From: Coriobacteriia bacterium
GTDB taxonomy: Bacteria > Actinomycetota > Coriobacteriia > WRKU01
Assembly: GCA_009777935.1 (NCBI GenBank)
Contig: WRKU01000006.1
Coordinates: 1 to 64,000 of the forward strand
DNA length: 64,000 nucleotides
Reading direction: 5' to 3'
A program made the translations under genes and the position numbers. The notes below the pieces were generated by a model. That model saw nothing but the letters and a program-made list of their open reading frames with translations. It was not told the origin of the DNA and ran no database searches. Below, piece by piece: positions 55,022 through 64,000 of this stretch. Numbering within the stretch: position 1 is the first letter of the stretch; every line of letters begins with the position of its first letter.

Positions 55022-55075
55022 TGACCCCTACAGGGGTCATATACTGACCCCCACCTCAAAATATTGTGGTATAAT
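55022..55075 (+). promoter_or_regulatory. Promoter (TATAAT 55070-55075) with TGACCCC inverted repeat plus a third half-site
   Basis: TGACCCC-tac-a-GGGGTCA (55022-55039), TGACCCC (55045-55051). Confidence 0.65.
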
Positions 55076-55109
55076 CGGTGCAAACGCTTTCACGAAAGGG
55101 GCTACTATC

Positions 55110-55319
55110 ATGAAACGATTCTGGGTAATGCTTGCGCTTGTCGCAATGCTTGTGGGGGCGCTCGCAATCGTTGGATGTGCCAATGACACACCAACCGAAG
55201 AAGAGAACGCCGAAGAGATTTCTCAGAGCTCGGTTACTGCCATCATGGGTAATGGTGACGACGAAGAAGTCGATGAGGAGATCGATTCCGCCGGCGTCAA
55301 CGACGAAGACACCGAATAA
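55110..55319 (+). CDS. Small acidic lipoprotein
   Basis: MKRFWVMLALVAMLVGALAIVGC lipobox, then acidic tail. Confidence 0.75.
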   Translation: MKRFWVMLALVAMLVGALAIVGCANDTPTEEENAEEISQSSVTAIMGNGDDEEVDEEIDSAGVNDEDTE

Positions 55320-55346
55320 CCACAACTTTTTATACGTCACACGAGA

Positions 55347-55373
55347 AGAGGAGCCCCCCGGCTCCTCTTTTTT
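55347..55373 (+). terminator. Rho-independent terminator of the lipoprotein gene
   Basis: agaggagcc-cccc-ggctcctct-ttttt. Confidence 0.9.
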
Positions 55374-55377
55374 GTCA

Positions 55378-55453
55378 TGGTGCGCGATACAAGACTTGAA
55401 CTTGTGACCCCTTGCGTGTCGAGCAAGTGCTCTACCAACTGAGCTAATCGCGC
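55378..55453 (-). tRNA. tRNA-Val(GAC) with C33
   Basis: GCGCGATTAGCTCAGTTGGTAGAGCACTTGCTCGACACGCAAGGGGTCACAAGTTCAAGTCTTGTATCGCGCACCA, 76 nt canonical cloverleaf; anticodon loop TCGACAC. Confidence 0.88.
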
Positions 55454-55533
55454 ACGGTTAGCCAGTGTATCACGAACCCACTCGTTGTGCCAGATGTCGC
55501 TGCTTGATGCCGCTGCTCGAACCCGTCGCTACG

Positions 55534-56766
55534 TTACGTTCGTTCTCGGCGTAGAAGATCGAGAGGCTCTACGGGAAACGGCGTCGTGAGCACGTAGGTG
55601 TCGGTGGCGCGATTGGCGCATTCGACCGGCTCATCGTACTCGGTGCGGATTTCAGTTATGGAAAGTTCGCGCACGGGTCGACCCGGCGAGAGCACCTCGA
55701 TGGTATCGCCAACCCCAAAACGGTTGCGCTGCTGCACCGTGACGCGCCATGTGGCACCTACTGCCTCACAACTGAGAACGCGCGCGACGAGATCATGTGT
55801 CTGCGTGTACTCGACGGCATCGTAGGTTTGGTCCGGTGCGCCGAAGAAGAACCCGGTGTGGTACGGGCGATGGCTGACGCGCTCCATCTCGGGCAGAAAT
55901 GCCTGTGGATCGGCGCCGTCGAGCACGTGACGATACGCGTTGACGACCGTCGCCACATAGTACGCCCCCTTAACACGCCCCTCAATTTTGAGCGAGTCAA
56001 CGCCAGCTTCGCGCAGGTCATCGAGATGTTCAAGCATCATGAGATCTTGCGAGCTCATGAGATAGGTGCCCCGAAAGTCTTGCGCAAGGGGAAGCTGTTT
56101 GTCCGGTCGCGTTTCCTCAATAAGCGCGTAGTTCCAGCGGCACGGCTGCGTGCAGTGGCCTTGGTTTGCGTCGCGGTCGTTGAGATACGCGCTGATGAGA
56201 CATCGTCCCGAATACGCCACGCACATCGCCCCATGTACGAAGACCTCGAGTTCGAGATCGTGCGCGCCTGCCGCATTGAGATCGGTACGAATCGCCGCGA
56301 TTTCCTTGAGGGTAAGCTCACGTGCAAGTACGATACGGCGCGCGCCCAGCTCGTACCACTGAAGCGCTGCGCCTGCATTGGTCACACTTGCCTGTGTGCT
56401 GACGTGGATGGCCGGCCGGAACTGAGACGCCGTCGCATGTGGTGCCACCTGCAAGACATCGCGTACGATACGTAGCGCTCCGAGGTCGCTGAGAATAATG
56501 GCATCAACACCGAGCTTAGTGAGCTGCTCGATGTAGGAGGCGAACGCTGCCTCATCGCCCGGATGGAGCAGGGCGTTGCAGGTCACAAAGATGCGCTTGC
56601 CGGCTTCGTGGGTCAAGGTAGTAGCTTCACGCAGGCCTTCGAGGTCAAAGTTGTCGGCACGCTGACGCAGGCCGAACCGCTCGCCACCTACGTAAACGGC
56701 ATCCGCGCCAAAGTGGAGCGCGTATTCAAGCTGCTCGTATCCGCCAGCCGGCGCTAAAAGCTCCAT
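55534..56766 (-). CDS. U32 family peptidase
   Basis: MELLAPAGGYEQLEYALHFGADAVYVGGERFGLR...EVFVHGAMCVAYSGRCLISAYL. Confidence 0.93.
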   Translation of the reverse strand: MELLAPAGGYEQLEYALHFGADAVYVGGERFGLRQRADNFDLEGLREATTLTHEAGKRIFVTCNALLHPGDEAAFASYIEQLTKLGVDAIILSDLGALRIVRDVLQVAPHATASQFRPAIHVSTQASVTNAGAALQWYELGARRIVLARELTLKEIAAIRTDLNAAGAHDLELEVFVHGAMCVAYSGRCLISAYLNDRDANQGHCTQPCRWNYALIEETRPDKQLPLAQDFRGTYLMSSQDLMMLEHLDDLREAGVDSLKIEGRVKGAYYVATVVNAYRHVLDGADPQAFLPEMERVSHRPYHTGFFFGAPDQTYDAVEYTQTHDLVARVLSCEAVGATWRVTVQQRNRFGVGDTIEVLSPGRPVRELSITEIRTEYDEPVECANRATDTYVLTTPFPVEPLDLLRRERT

Positions 56767-56771
56767 GGGTG

Positions 56772-57878
56772 TTAGGCAGTGTCGAGGAGACGTATCAGTG
56801 TCGTGGTGTATTCGGTAGTCGTGGCGGTGCCGCCGAGGTCGGGTGTGAGTGTACTGCCCTCGACTATCGCGGTTGCGATAGCGCGCTCAATACGAACGGC
56901 GGCATCGGTCTCGCCGAGGTGACGCAGCATCATTGCAGCGCTCAAAATGAGTGCGGTCGGATTTGCGACACCGAGACCGGCGATGTCGGGTGCGCTGCCA
57001 TGAACGGCCTCAAAGATGGCCGCATCCTTACCGATGTTGGCGCCGGGCGCTAGGCCCAGCCCCCCGACGAGTCCCGCGCAAAGATCGCTCACAATGTCGC
57101 CGTAGAGGTTCGGCATAACCATCACATCGAACTGTTGCGGATTCAATACAAGCTGCATACAGCAGGCATCGACGATGACATCGTTGACTTCGATACCGTG
57201 CTCGGCGCATGCGTCGGCGTATTCGTCAGCGACCTCGCGTGCGACGCGTAAAAACAGCCCGTCGGAGTGTTTCATAATGTTCGCCTTGTGCACCACGGTG
57301 ACCTTTTTGCGTCCGTTGGCAATCGCATAATCGAACGCGGCTTCGACGATACGGCGCGACCCAAACTCGCTGATCGGTTTAATCGACTTGCCGGCGCAGT
57401 CACGAATCGTAACGCCGCTCAGCTTCTCGATGCAAGCGCGTAGCTCGGCAGCTTCGTCGGAATGCGCCTCGAACTCGATGCCGGCGTACAGATCCTCGGT
57501 GTTTTCACGAAAGATAACGATGTCCACGGGTTCGGCGGGCGGACACGAAGGGCATCTGCGCAGCGCTTCAGCACCGAAGCTGCGTATGGGACGCAGGTTC
57601 GTGTAGAGGTCGAGTTCTTTGCGCAACGCCACATTAATCGAGCGAAAGCCGGTGCCGACCGGCGTCGTCGTCGGGCCCTTAATGGCGAGTTTATTCTGTA
57701 CGATAGCGTCGATGACCTTGGCAGGAAGCGGTTCACCTGCGGTTTCAAAGACGGCCTCACCGGCATGTTGTACGTCCCAGTCGAACACAATACCTGCGGC
57801 CGCAACGACGGCCTGCATCGCCTCGGTGATTTCCGGGCCGATGCCGTCACCGGGGATAAGTGTGGCGCGATACGTCAT
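56772..57878 (-). CDS. Isocitrate / homoisocitrate / isopropylmalate dehydrogenase family
   Basis: LIPGDGIGPEITEAM...NLRP...RENTEDLYAGIEFEAH...NLYGDIVSDLCAGLVGGLGLAPGANIG. Confidence 0.88.
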   Translation of the reverse strand: MTYRATLIPGDGIGPEITEAMQAVVAAAGIVFDWDVQHAGEAVFETAGEPLPAKVIDAIVQNKLAIKGPTTTPVGTGFRSINVALRKELDLYTNLRPIRSFGAEALRRCPSCPPAEPVDIVIFRENTEDLYAGIEFEAHSDEAAELRACIEKLSGVTIRDCAGKSIKPISEFGSRRIVEAAFDYAIANGRKKVTVVHKANIMKHSDGLFLRVAREVADEYADACAEHGIEVNDVIVDACCMQLVLNPQQFDVMVMPNLYGDIVSDLCAGLVGGLGLAPGANIGKDAAIFEAVHGSAPDIAGLGVANPTALILSAAMMLRHLGETDAAVRIERAIATAIVEGSTLTPDLGGTATTTEYTTTLIRLLDTA

Positions 57879-58627
57879 TTTTTCGCCGGCTTTTTCTTGG
57901 CGGGAGTCTTCGCGGAGGCCTTGGTGGAAGGCTTTTTCGCGGGGGTCTTCGGAACCGGAGTCGTCTTCGCGGGAGCTTTTTTCGGCGCTGGCGTGCTTCG
58001 TGGCGTGCGACGGCGTGCAGTCATCCTTACGATAGCCATCGCCTTACGCTTGAGCGGCCCATGCGCATTGGCTGCATCGAACTTAAAGTACGCGTTGACC
58101 TCTTTGCGCACGTCATCGTCGATATCTCCGACGATCATTTCCATGAACTCGTTGAGCATCGTCACGAACTCGGGGTCGCCGTGATAGCATCGCAACGCGT
58201 CGCTGATGAGCGGCCACGCACGTTTCGACCGTGTCGGCGTCGAGGCCCCGTACATCGTAAGTAAGCGAAATGCGCCGAGACGTACCTCGCCACTGTGCTC
58301 ATCGTAGAGACACTCTTCGATGCCTTCCCACGCGCGATCGATAACACGCACGTCGACGTTGGCAATGAGATGCAGGATGGCGAGCGCGTTGTAGCGCGTA
58401 AGTGCTTCGGGGCGCGAAAGCGCGTCGATGAGCCGGTCGATGAACTCGATGGCCATCTCGACATGCGTATCGGCAATATCGCGCAGCACCTGACTGGCGT
58501 ACTCACGCGTCAGACGCGAAGAGTCAGCAAGGGCGTTCGCAATCGTGCGGCGCACCGCTACGTAGCGAATCGCCAGCTCAGTGACCTCATCGATGGGCGC
58601 TTCGATATCGATATCGTAGCGTCTCAT
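57875..58627 (-). CDS. HEAT-like helical protein with Lys/Ala/Pro-rich C-terminal tail
   Basis: Helical repeats; tail PAKTTPVPKTPAKKPSTKASAKTPAKKKPAKK. Confidence 0.6.
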   Translation of the reverse strand: MRRYDIDIEAPIDEVTELAIRYVAVRRTIANALADSSRLTREYASQVLRDIADTHVEMAIEFIDRLIDALSRPEALTRYNALAILHLIANVDVRVIDRAWEGIEECLYDEHSGEVRLGAFRLLTMYGASTPTRSKRAWPLISDALRCYHGDPEFVTMLNEFMEMIVGDIDDDVRKEVNAYFKFDAANAHGPLKRKAMAIVRMTARRRTPRSTPAPKKAPAKTTPVPKTPAKKPSTKASAKTPAKKKPAKK

Positions 58628-59176
58628 CTATGCCTCCTCAAGGTTGAAGCCGCCATGTTTGCGGATGTGGGCGACAAGGCCTCCATCAGCGAGCAGCTGC
58701 GCCATCACCGGCGGAAGCGGCGCGAATGTTATCTCGGTGCCTTGGGTCAGATTATGCACTATGCCGGCCTCAAGATCGACGTCAAGTTCGTCGCCATCGT
58801 TGATTTGATCGGTGTCACAGATCACGACGGGCAGTCCAGTATTGATCGCGTTGCGGTAGAAAATACGCGCAAAACTCTTTGCGAGCACCGCCTTCGTCTG
58901 CGAGTGAATGAGCACGAGCGGCGCTTGCTCACGACTCGAGCCCATGCCAAAGTTCGTACCGGCGACGAGATATCCGCCGCCTGCTTTAGCGAGCTTTTCA
59001 TGATAGCGTGGGTCGAGGTCCTCCATCGCGTGAACGGCCATCGCCTCCATATCAGCGCTCTTGAACTTGTACTTGCCGCTGATGATGTAGTCGGTGTTGA
59101 TGTCGTCACCGTACTTGAAAGCGGGATACGTCGTGCGACACCCACAGGTGCAGCCGGTGTTGGGGGCGCAACTCAT
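58628..59176 (-). CDS. LeuD/HacB-type hydratase small subunit
   Basis: YGDDINTDYIISGKYKF...GTNFGMGSSREQAPLVL. Confidence 0.9.
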   Translation of the reverse strand: MSCAPNTGCTCGCRTTYPAFKYGDDINTDYIISGKYKFKSADMEAMAVHAMEDLDPRYHEKLAKAGGGYLVAGTNFGMGSSREQAPLVLIHSQTKAVLAKSFARIFYRNAINTGLPVVICDTDQINDGDELDVDLEAGIVHNLTQGTEITFAPLPPVMAQLLADGGLVAHIRKHGGFNLEEA

Positions 59177-60459
59177 ACGATCTCTCCTGCCAGAACGGAT
59201 TTCGCAACCGTCGCCGGACTTGCGAGGTAGATAAATGCGTTGCTGTTGCCCATGCGGCCCTTGAAGTTGCGATTCGCGGTGCTGATAACGTTCTCACCGT
59301 CGGACGGCACCCCATTGTGAGTGCCCACACACGGACCGCAGCCGGGAGTCACCAGACACGCGCCGGCCTCGGCGAGCGCCTGGATGTGGCCGGCCTCGAT
59401 GGCGGCGAGCAGGATGTCTTTGCTGGCAGGTGCGACGATAAGCCGCACGCCGGGCGCGAGCGTCGTGCCGCGGACGATGTCGGCGGCGATAGCGAGGTCT
59501 TCAAGACGGCCGTTCGTGCAGGTGCCGAGCACCCCCTGTTGAATCGGGGTACCGACGACATCGGCCAGCGGCACGACGTTGTCAACGGCGTGCGGCTTAG
59601 CGACCTGCGGGGTTAGCTCGGTCACGTCTATCTCGATGACGCGCTCGTAGACGGCGTCGGAGTCGGGGTTCTGCGGATGTGGTGCACGTGGCGCGCGAGA
59701 TGCGCGTTGTCCGCAATCGGCGCGCACAGCAGCACGTTTGGCAGCATCCTCAAGCCATGCGAGCGTTTTGTCGTCGGCAGCCATGAGGCCGGCCTTTGCT
59801 CCCAACTCGATAGCCATGTTCGATATCGTCATACGCGCATCGATCGACAGGTCGTCGATGACCGGACCCGAAAACTCGAGTGCCTGATACGTTGCGCCGT
59901 CGGCTCCGAGCATGCCGGCCAGATACAGGATGAGGTCCTTCGCGTACACATCCGGCGGCAACGTTCCGGTGAAGACGACTTTAATCGTTTCGGGCACCTT
60001 AAACCACAGCTTGCCGGTCGCCATCGCGGCGGCTCCATCGGTCGAGCCAACACCGGTCGAGAACACGTTAAGTGCGCCATAGGTGCAGGTATGGCTGTCG
60101 CAGCCAACCATCAGATCACCGGCGCTCAGGTGTCCTTGCTCGGGGATAAGCTGATGACAGACGCCGCAACCGACATCGTATACATGGCAGCCGGTCTTCT
60201 CGCCGAACGCGCGCATCATCGTATGGAGCGCGCTCACACCTTCGATGGGGCTGGGGCTGGAGTGGTCCATCACCAACGCCACCTTATCCGGGTCAAAAAC
60301 GGTCTCGACCCCCATCGCTTCGAGCGCGCGAATAGCGAGCGGCGAGGTGCCGTCCTGCCCCATCACGAAGTCGATATCGGCGACAACGATGTCACCGGCG
60401 CGCGCATCGGTGCCACTATGCGCCGACATAATCTTTTCAGCTATCGTTTTACCTGCCAT
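59173..60459 (-). CDS. LeuC/HacA-type hydratase large subunit
   Basis: MAGKTIAEKIMSAHSGTDARAGDIVVADIDFVMGQDGTSPLAIRAL...GCDSHTCTYGALNVFSTGVGSTD. Confidence 0.92.
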   Translation of the reverse strand: MAGKTIAEKIMSAHSGTDARAGDIVVADIDFVMGQDGTSPLAIRALEAMGVETVFDPDKVALVMDHSSPSPIEGVSALHTMMRAFGEKTGCHVYDVGCGVCHQLIPEQGHLSAGDLMVGCDSHTCTYGALNVFSTGVGSTDGAAAMATGKLWFKVPETIKVVFTGTLPPDVYAKDLILYLAGMLGADGATYQALEFSGPVIDDLSIDARMTISNMAIELGAKAGLMAADDKTLAWLEDAAKRAAVRADCGQRASRAPRAPHPQNPDSDAVYERVIEIDVTELTPQVAKPHAVDNVVPLADVVGTPIQQGVLGTCTNGRLEDLAIAADIVRGTTLAPGVRLIVAPASKDILLAAIEAGHIQALAEAGACLVTPGCGPCVGTHNGVPSDGENVISTANRNFKGRMGNSNAFIYLASPATVAKSVLAGEIV

Positions 60460-60464
60460 TGCGG

Positions 60465-61748
60465 TTACTCTGCCTTCTCTGCCTTCGCCGCTTTCGTTGA
60501 AGCAGCGGCTTTCGTGTCTGTCGGCAGGCCGACGGTAGGATCGACGCCAGCGGTTACGAGAAACTCATGATATAGCTCGACGAGCTCCTTGTCGAAGAGC
60601 GAACGGTTTAGACCGACCGCCTTCGAACGCACCAGTGGCAGCAGGTCGGCGGCGTGCTCGCGCGTAATGGCGATACCGAACTCGGTCAGCTTCATCTCGA
60701 TAGTCTTCGAACCACTGTGCTTGCCGACGACGATCTGGCGCTCGAGGCCGACCTCGTCGGGGCTGAACACTTCGTACGTTTTGGGGTTTTTGATGACGCC
60801 ATCGGCATGAATGCCCGACTCATGAGCAAACATGTTCGAGCCGACGATTGGTTTCCATGCAGAGACGGTGCGGCCGGCCGCCTGCATGACGTAATCGGCG
60901 ACCTCACGAAAGCGCTTCGTATCGATATCGAGATCGACGCCCTCAAGGTACTTGAGCGCCATGACGACCTCTTCGAGCGCAGCGTTACCGGCTCGCTCGC
61001 CCAGACCACCGACGGTGACGTTTATCCAGGTCGCGCCGGCATGGAGACCGGCGAGCGCGTTGGCCACGGCCATGCCGAAATCATTGTGCGTGTGCATCTC
61101 GACCTCAAGACCGGTCTCCTCGATGAGGTGCTTGACGATCGAGTAGCAGCGAAACGGCTCCATGATACCGATAGTGTCACAAAAACGAAGGCGATCGGCG
61201 CCCTCGGCTTTGGCGGCGGCGGCGAACTCAAGCAGAAAGCCGAGCTCGGTACGAGAGGCGTCCTCGGCGTTAACCGAGACATACACGTTGTGCTCCTTAG
61301 CGAAGGCAACGGCCTTGCGAATCGAGTCGAGCACCCACGCACGATCCTTGCGCAGCTTCGTCTCGATGTGAATGTCGGAGGTCGCCAGCGAGATAGCAAT
61401 AGCATCGACACCGCAGCCCAGCGAGGTCTTGATGTCGTCGAGCGAGGCGCGATTCCATGCCAAAATGCTCGCGTTGAGCCCGAGGTGCGCAATCTCCTCG
61501 ATAACCTCGCACTCGTCGCCGCCCATCGTAGGAATGCCGGCCTCGATCTGGTCGACGCCGATTTCATCGAGCATACGTGCAATGTTGACCTTTTCCTCGT
61601 TAGAAAAGACAACGCCTGCCGTTTGCTCGCCATCACGCAGCGTCGTGTCGTCGAGCTTGATAGGGAGGTCGCCCATTTTCGAGGCAACGGGTAGCTCCCA
61701 TACCATCTGACCTGCGGCATTCTCAGGTATGTTGTGAAGGTCCTTCAT
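60465..61748 (-). CDS. Homocitrate synthase / NifV-like or Re-citrate synthase family
   Basis: LDDTTLRDGEQTAGVVFSNEEKVNIARMLDEIGVDQIEAGIP...HTHNDFGMAVANALAG...GHESGIH-type motif; no LeuA regulatory domain. Confidence 0.87.
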   Translation of the reverse strand: MKDLHNIPENAAGQMVWELPVASKMGDLPIKLDDTTLRDGEQTAGVVFSNEEKVNIARMLDEIGVDQIEAGIPTMGGDECEVIEEIAHLGLNASILAWNRASLDDIKTSLGCGVDAIAISLATSDIHIETKLRKDRAWVLDSIRKAVAFAKEHNVYVSVNAEDASRTELGFLLEFAAAAKAEGADRLRFCDTIGIMEPFRCYSIVKHLIEETGLEVEMHTHNDFGMAVANALAGLHAGATWINVTVGGLGERAGNAALEEVVMALKYLEGVDLDIDTKRFREVADYVMQAAGRTVSAWKPIVGSNMFAHESGIHADGVIKNPKTYEVFSPDEVGLERQIVVGKHSGSKTIEMKLTEFGIAITREHAADLLPLVRSKAVGLNRSLFDKELVELYHEFLVTAGVDPTVGLPTDTKAAASTKAAKAEKAE

Positions 61749-61808
61749 AGGTGCTCCTTGTATTGTGGTAATTCTTTATTTTACCACAATGAGCCAAGGT
61801 AGTCGTTG

Positions 61809-64000
61809 TTAGTCACCGCATGTCGAATTGGCCTCGCACAACATCTCACCTATCTCCGCACACGTTGCAACCACCGGCTCGACGGGCAAAGCGCTCTGGA
61901 CAACGTCGGCGTAGCGGGCATTGGCGGCTCGTGAATCGGCGATAACGACAAAACCGCGATCCGATCTGCTACGAATAAGACGACCGGTCGCCTGCTTGAG
62001 TTCGATAAGCATGTCGGGAATCATGTAATGTTCCCACCATTGCGCATCGATGGTTTTGCGCGCGAGGCTGAGTGGATCGGTCGGCGGCTTGAACGGCAGA
62101 CGCGGTATGACAACGCAACGTAGTGTATCGCCCACCGCATCGAAGCCCTCCCAAAACGTCTTCGTCGCCATCAAGCTCGTGTTACATTCGCCAACAAAAC
62201 GATCACGAATACGTTTTTGCCCTACCCTATCACGTTGGGCGAGCAACGGGATGTCTTGCTCGGCAAGAGGACCTCTCAGATTAGTATGAAGTTTAGTTAA
62301 ATCAACACGGCTGGTAAACAACGTAAGTACGCCGCCCTTGGTCGCCACATGAATGTCGTACAAAAACCGTTCGAGCGCCTCATGATAGGCAGGATCTCGT
62401 GGCTCCGGCATGTCGCGTGCGATGAAGATGCGCATCTGCTCGTCAAGATCGAAGCTTGAAGCAAGCTGAATCGTCTTCATCTGCATCGGCTCGACATCCT
62501 CAAATTTTTCGAGACCGGTTGCATGCAAAAACGGAGCAAAGTCGTTTCCGGCAGCAAGAGTCGCACTCGTAAAGATTGTTGAGTTCGTGCTCTCAAGGAG
62601 ATTTTCAGCAATCAACGAACCGACCTCGATATGTGCGACGGTTAACTGAACGTGAATAGGGCGGGCCGGGTCACGCGGATGCATGACAGACGCGTAGCGG
62701 AACCGATTCGCTTCGCTGGGAGCGAGAATCTCCTCAATGCCAACAGCGAACTCTTGCCATATCATCAACGAACGAATGAAGTCTCCGACGGCTGCCGGTA
62801 GCTCGGTGTTGCTTTCCTCAAAAGCAGCAACTACACTCTGGCCCCGCACCGCCGCCGCCGTGATAGTCTTGAGCAAGCGTGATGCGGCTTCTTCGACACG
62901 CTGCCATGGGGCATTGGCGCGCGCGGGTTCGGCAATAAAGATCTCGCTTGAGGAGAAGCCGGGGCGATCAGAGGCAGCAAGCGCAGCGGTAGCGTTGATA
63001 AGTTCGGGAAGCAGTGTCTCAGCATCGGCAACCTCGGTTTCAAAGGCGGCGATAAGGTCGATGGCAGGGCTGTCGGCAGTGGAATCCTTTGGTAAACCGG
63101 TGGCGGCACGCTTAAGCTGAGCAATGAGACCTGCGTGCTCACGACGGTAGTTACGAATCTGGGTCGCTAACTCGCGCGAATCTATGCCAGCCGAAAGCTG
63201 ACGACGCGCTTCGGACTCAATGCCATGCGCCTCATCGAGCACGAGATAGCGCACCGGCGGCAAAAGCGTAGCCTGAGAAGCGGCATCACGACACACAAGA
63301 GCGTGATTCGTAACAACGATGTGCGATGAACGTGCTCGTATACGAGCGCCGTGCAGATAGCAAAAGTTCGGATAGAAACGACATTTTTGTTTGGCACAAT
63401 CGAGCGGACGGGCAACAAGTTCGCGGTGTGCGTCGACACGCCAATAGAAGTTCAGCATTGATAGATCGCCCCAAGTATTGCGCGCGACCCATGCGAGTGC
63501 AAAGCAAATTTCATACGGCGCAAGCGAAGAAACCATTGATTTGTCACCAAGCTGAGCATCAAGCCGACGCAGGCAGATATAGTGCTCGTAGCCCTTGAGT
63601 GCCGTATAGCGCAAACTCCCACCCAGCGCTTCATTGAGTAGCGGAAGTTCACGATGAATAAGTTGATCAGACAGGGCATTCGTTTTGGTGGCAATACCAA
63701 CGGTGATGTTATTCTGCTGGGCCGCAAGCGCTGCCGGTACGAGATAGGCGAGTGATTTACCCACACCGGTACCGGCTTCAATAGCGAGATGATACGACGC
63801 CGTAAAGGCGTCATTGACCTCGACGGCCATATCGGCCTGCTCTTGACGTGCTTCAGACTTCGGATACATCTTGCCTACCAGCTCATCGGGAGAAAATGAC
63901 GACGCAACGGTGGTAAACTCGGGGAAGGTCAAGGTCGGATGTTCGTAAGCATCCTCAAAATCGTGCTGCTTGTCCTCTTTAACACAACGCGCCCGAACGG
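61809..64000 (-). CDS. DinG-like ATP-dependent helicase, probably continues past the right edge
   Basis: AIEAGTGVGKSLAYLVPAAL, VLDEAHGIE, ATGRLIRSRSDRG; frame stays open upstream of the track start 63932 to position 64000. Confidence 0.85.
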   Translation of the reverse strand, partial: VRARCVKEDKQHDFEDAYEHPTLTFPEFTTVASSFSPDELVGKMYPKSEARQEQADMAVEVNDAFTASYHLAIEAGTGVGKSLAYLVPAALAAQQNNITVGIATKTNALSDQLIHRELPLLNEALGGSLRYTALKGYEHYICLRRLDAQLGDKSMVSSLAPYEICFALAWVARNTWGDLSMLNFYWRVDAHRELVARPLDCAKQKCRFYPNFCYLHGARIRARSSHIVVTNHALVCRDAASQATLLPPVRYLVLDEAHGIESEARRQLSAGIDSRELATQIRNYRREHAGLIAQLKRAATGLPKDSTADSPAIDLIAAFETEVADAETLLPELINATAALAASDRPGFSSSEIFIAEPARANAPWQRVEEAASRLLKTITAAAVRGQSVVAAFEESNTELPAAVGDFIRSLMIWQEFAVGIEEILAPSEANRFRYASVMHPRDPARPIHVQLTVAHIEVGSLIAENLLESTNSTIFTSATLAAGNDFAPFLHATGLEKFEDVEPMQMKTIQLASSFDLDEQMRIFIARDMPEPRDPAYHEALERFLYDIHVATKGGVLTLFTSRVDLTKLHTNLRGPLAEQDIPLLAQRDRVGQKRIRDRFVGECNTSLMATKTFWEGFDAVGDTLRCVVIPRLPFKPPTDPLSLARKTIDAQWWEHYMIPDMLIELKQATGRLIRSRSDRGFVVIADSRAANARYADVVQSALPVEPVVATCAEIGEMLCEANSTCGD

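Noticed and set aside
59677-61694. Long plus-strand ORFs 59677-60570 and 60654-61694
   Set aside because: Antisense shadows of the hydratase large subunit and the homocitrate-synthase-like gene.

Overview
This 64 kb window comes from a high-GC bacterial chromosome. Gene content suggests an anaerobic actinobacterium, probably Coriobacteriia-like (inference only). Most of it is dense housekeeping sequence, largely on the minus strand: gatCAB with a PASTA protein, ligA, lpd, a metH lacking its reactivation domain, nfnAB-like genes, prs-glmU, an F1Fo ATP synthase operon with no visible atpH, tatD, metG, rsmI, xseAB, lplA, a (homo)citrate synthase / aconitase-family / isocitrate-dehydrogenase-family operon, and a DinG-like helicase. 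There are three tRNAs. Accessory regions lie at about 1-5.4 kb and 34.6-43.3 kb. The strongest unusual signals are: (1) four clustered type I toxin-antitoxin-like modules encoding tiny hydrophobic peptides, each facing a convergent antisense promoter with exact 17-nt spacing; (2) three ~390-bp intergenic cassettes with shared ends, carrying a hypervariable WLRSPG/DUF6273-like C-terminal domain related to the surface protein cut off at the left edge; (3) a palindromic repeat inserted in frame inside two enzyme genes; (4) a DnaA-lid-like domain fused to a DUF362/4Fe-4S protein; (5) a pncB gene that appears to start at AUA. All family names come from reading translated sequence by eye; no database searches were run.
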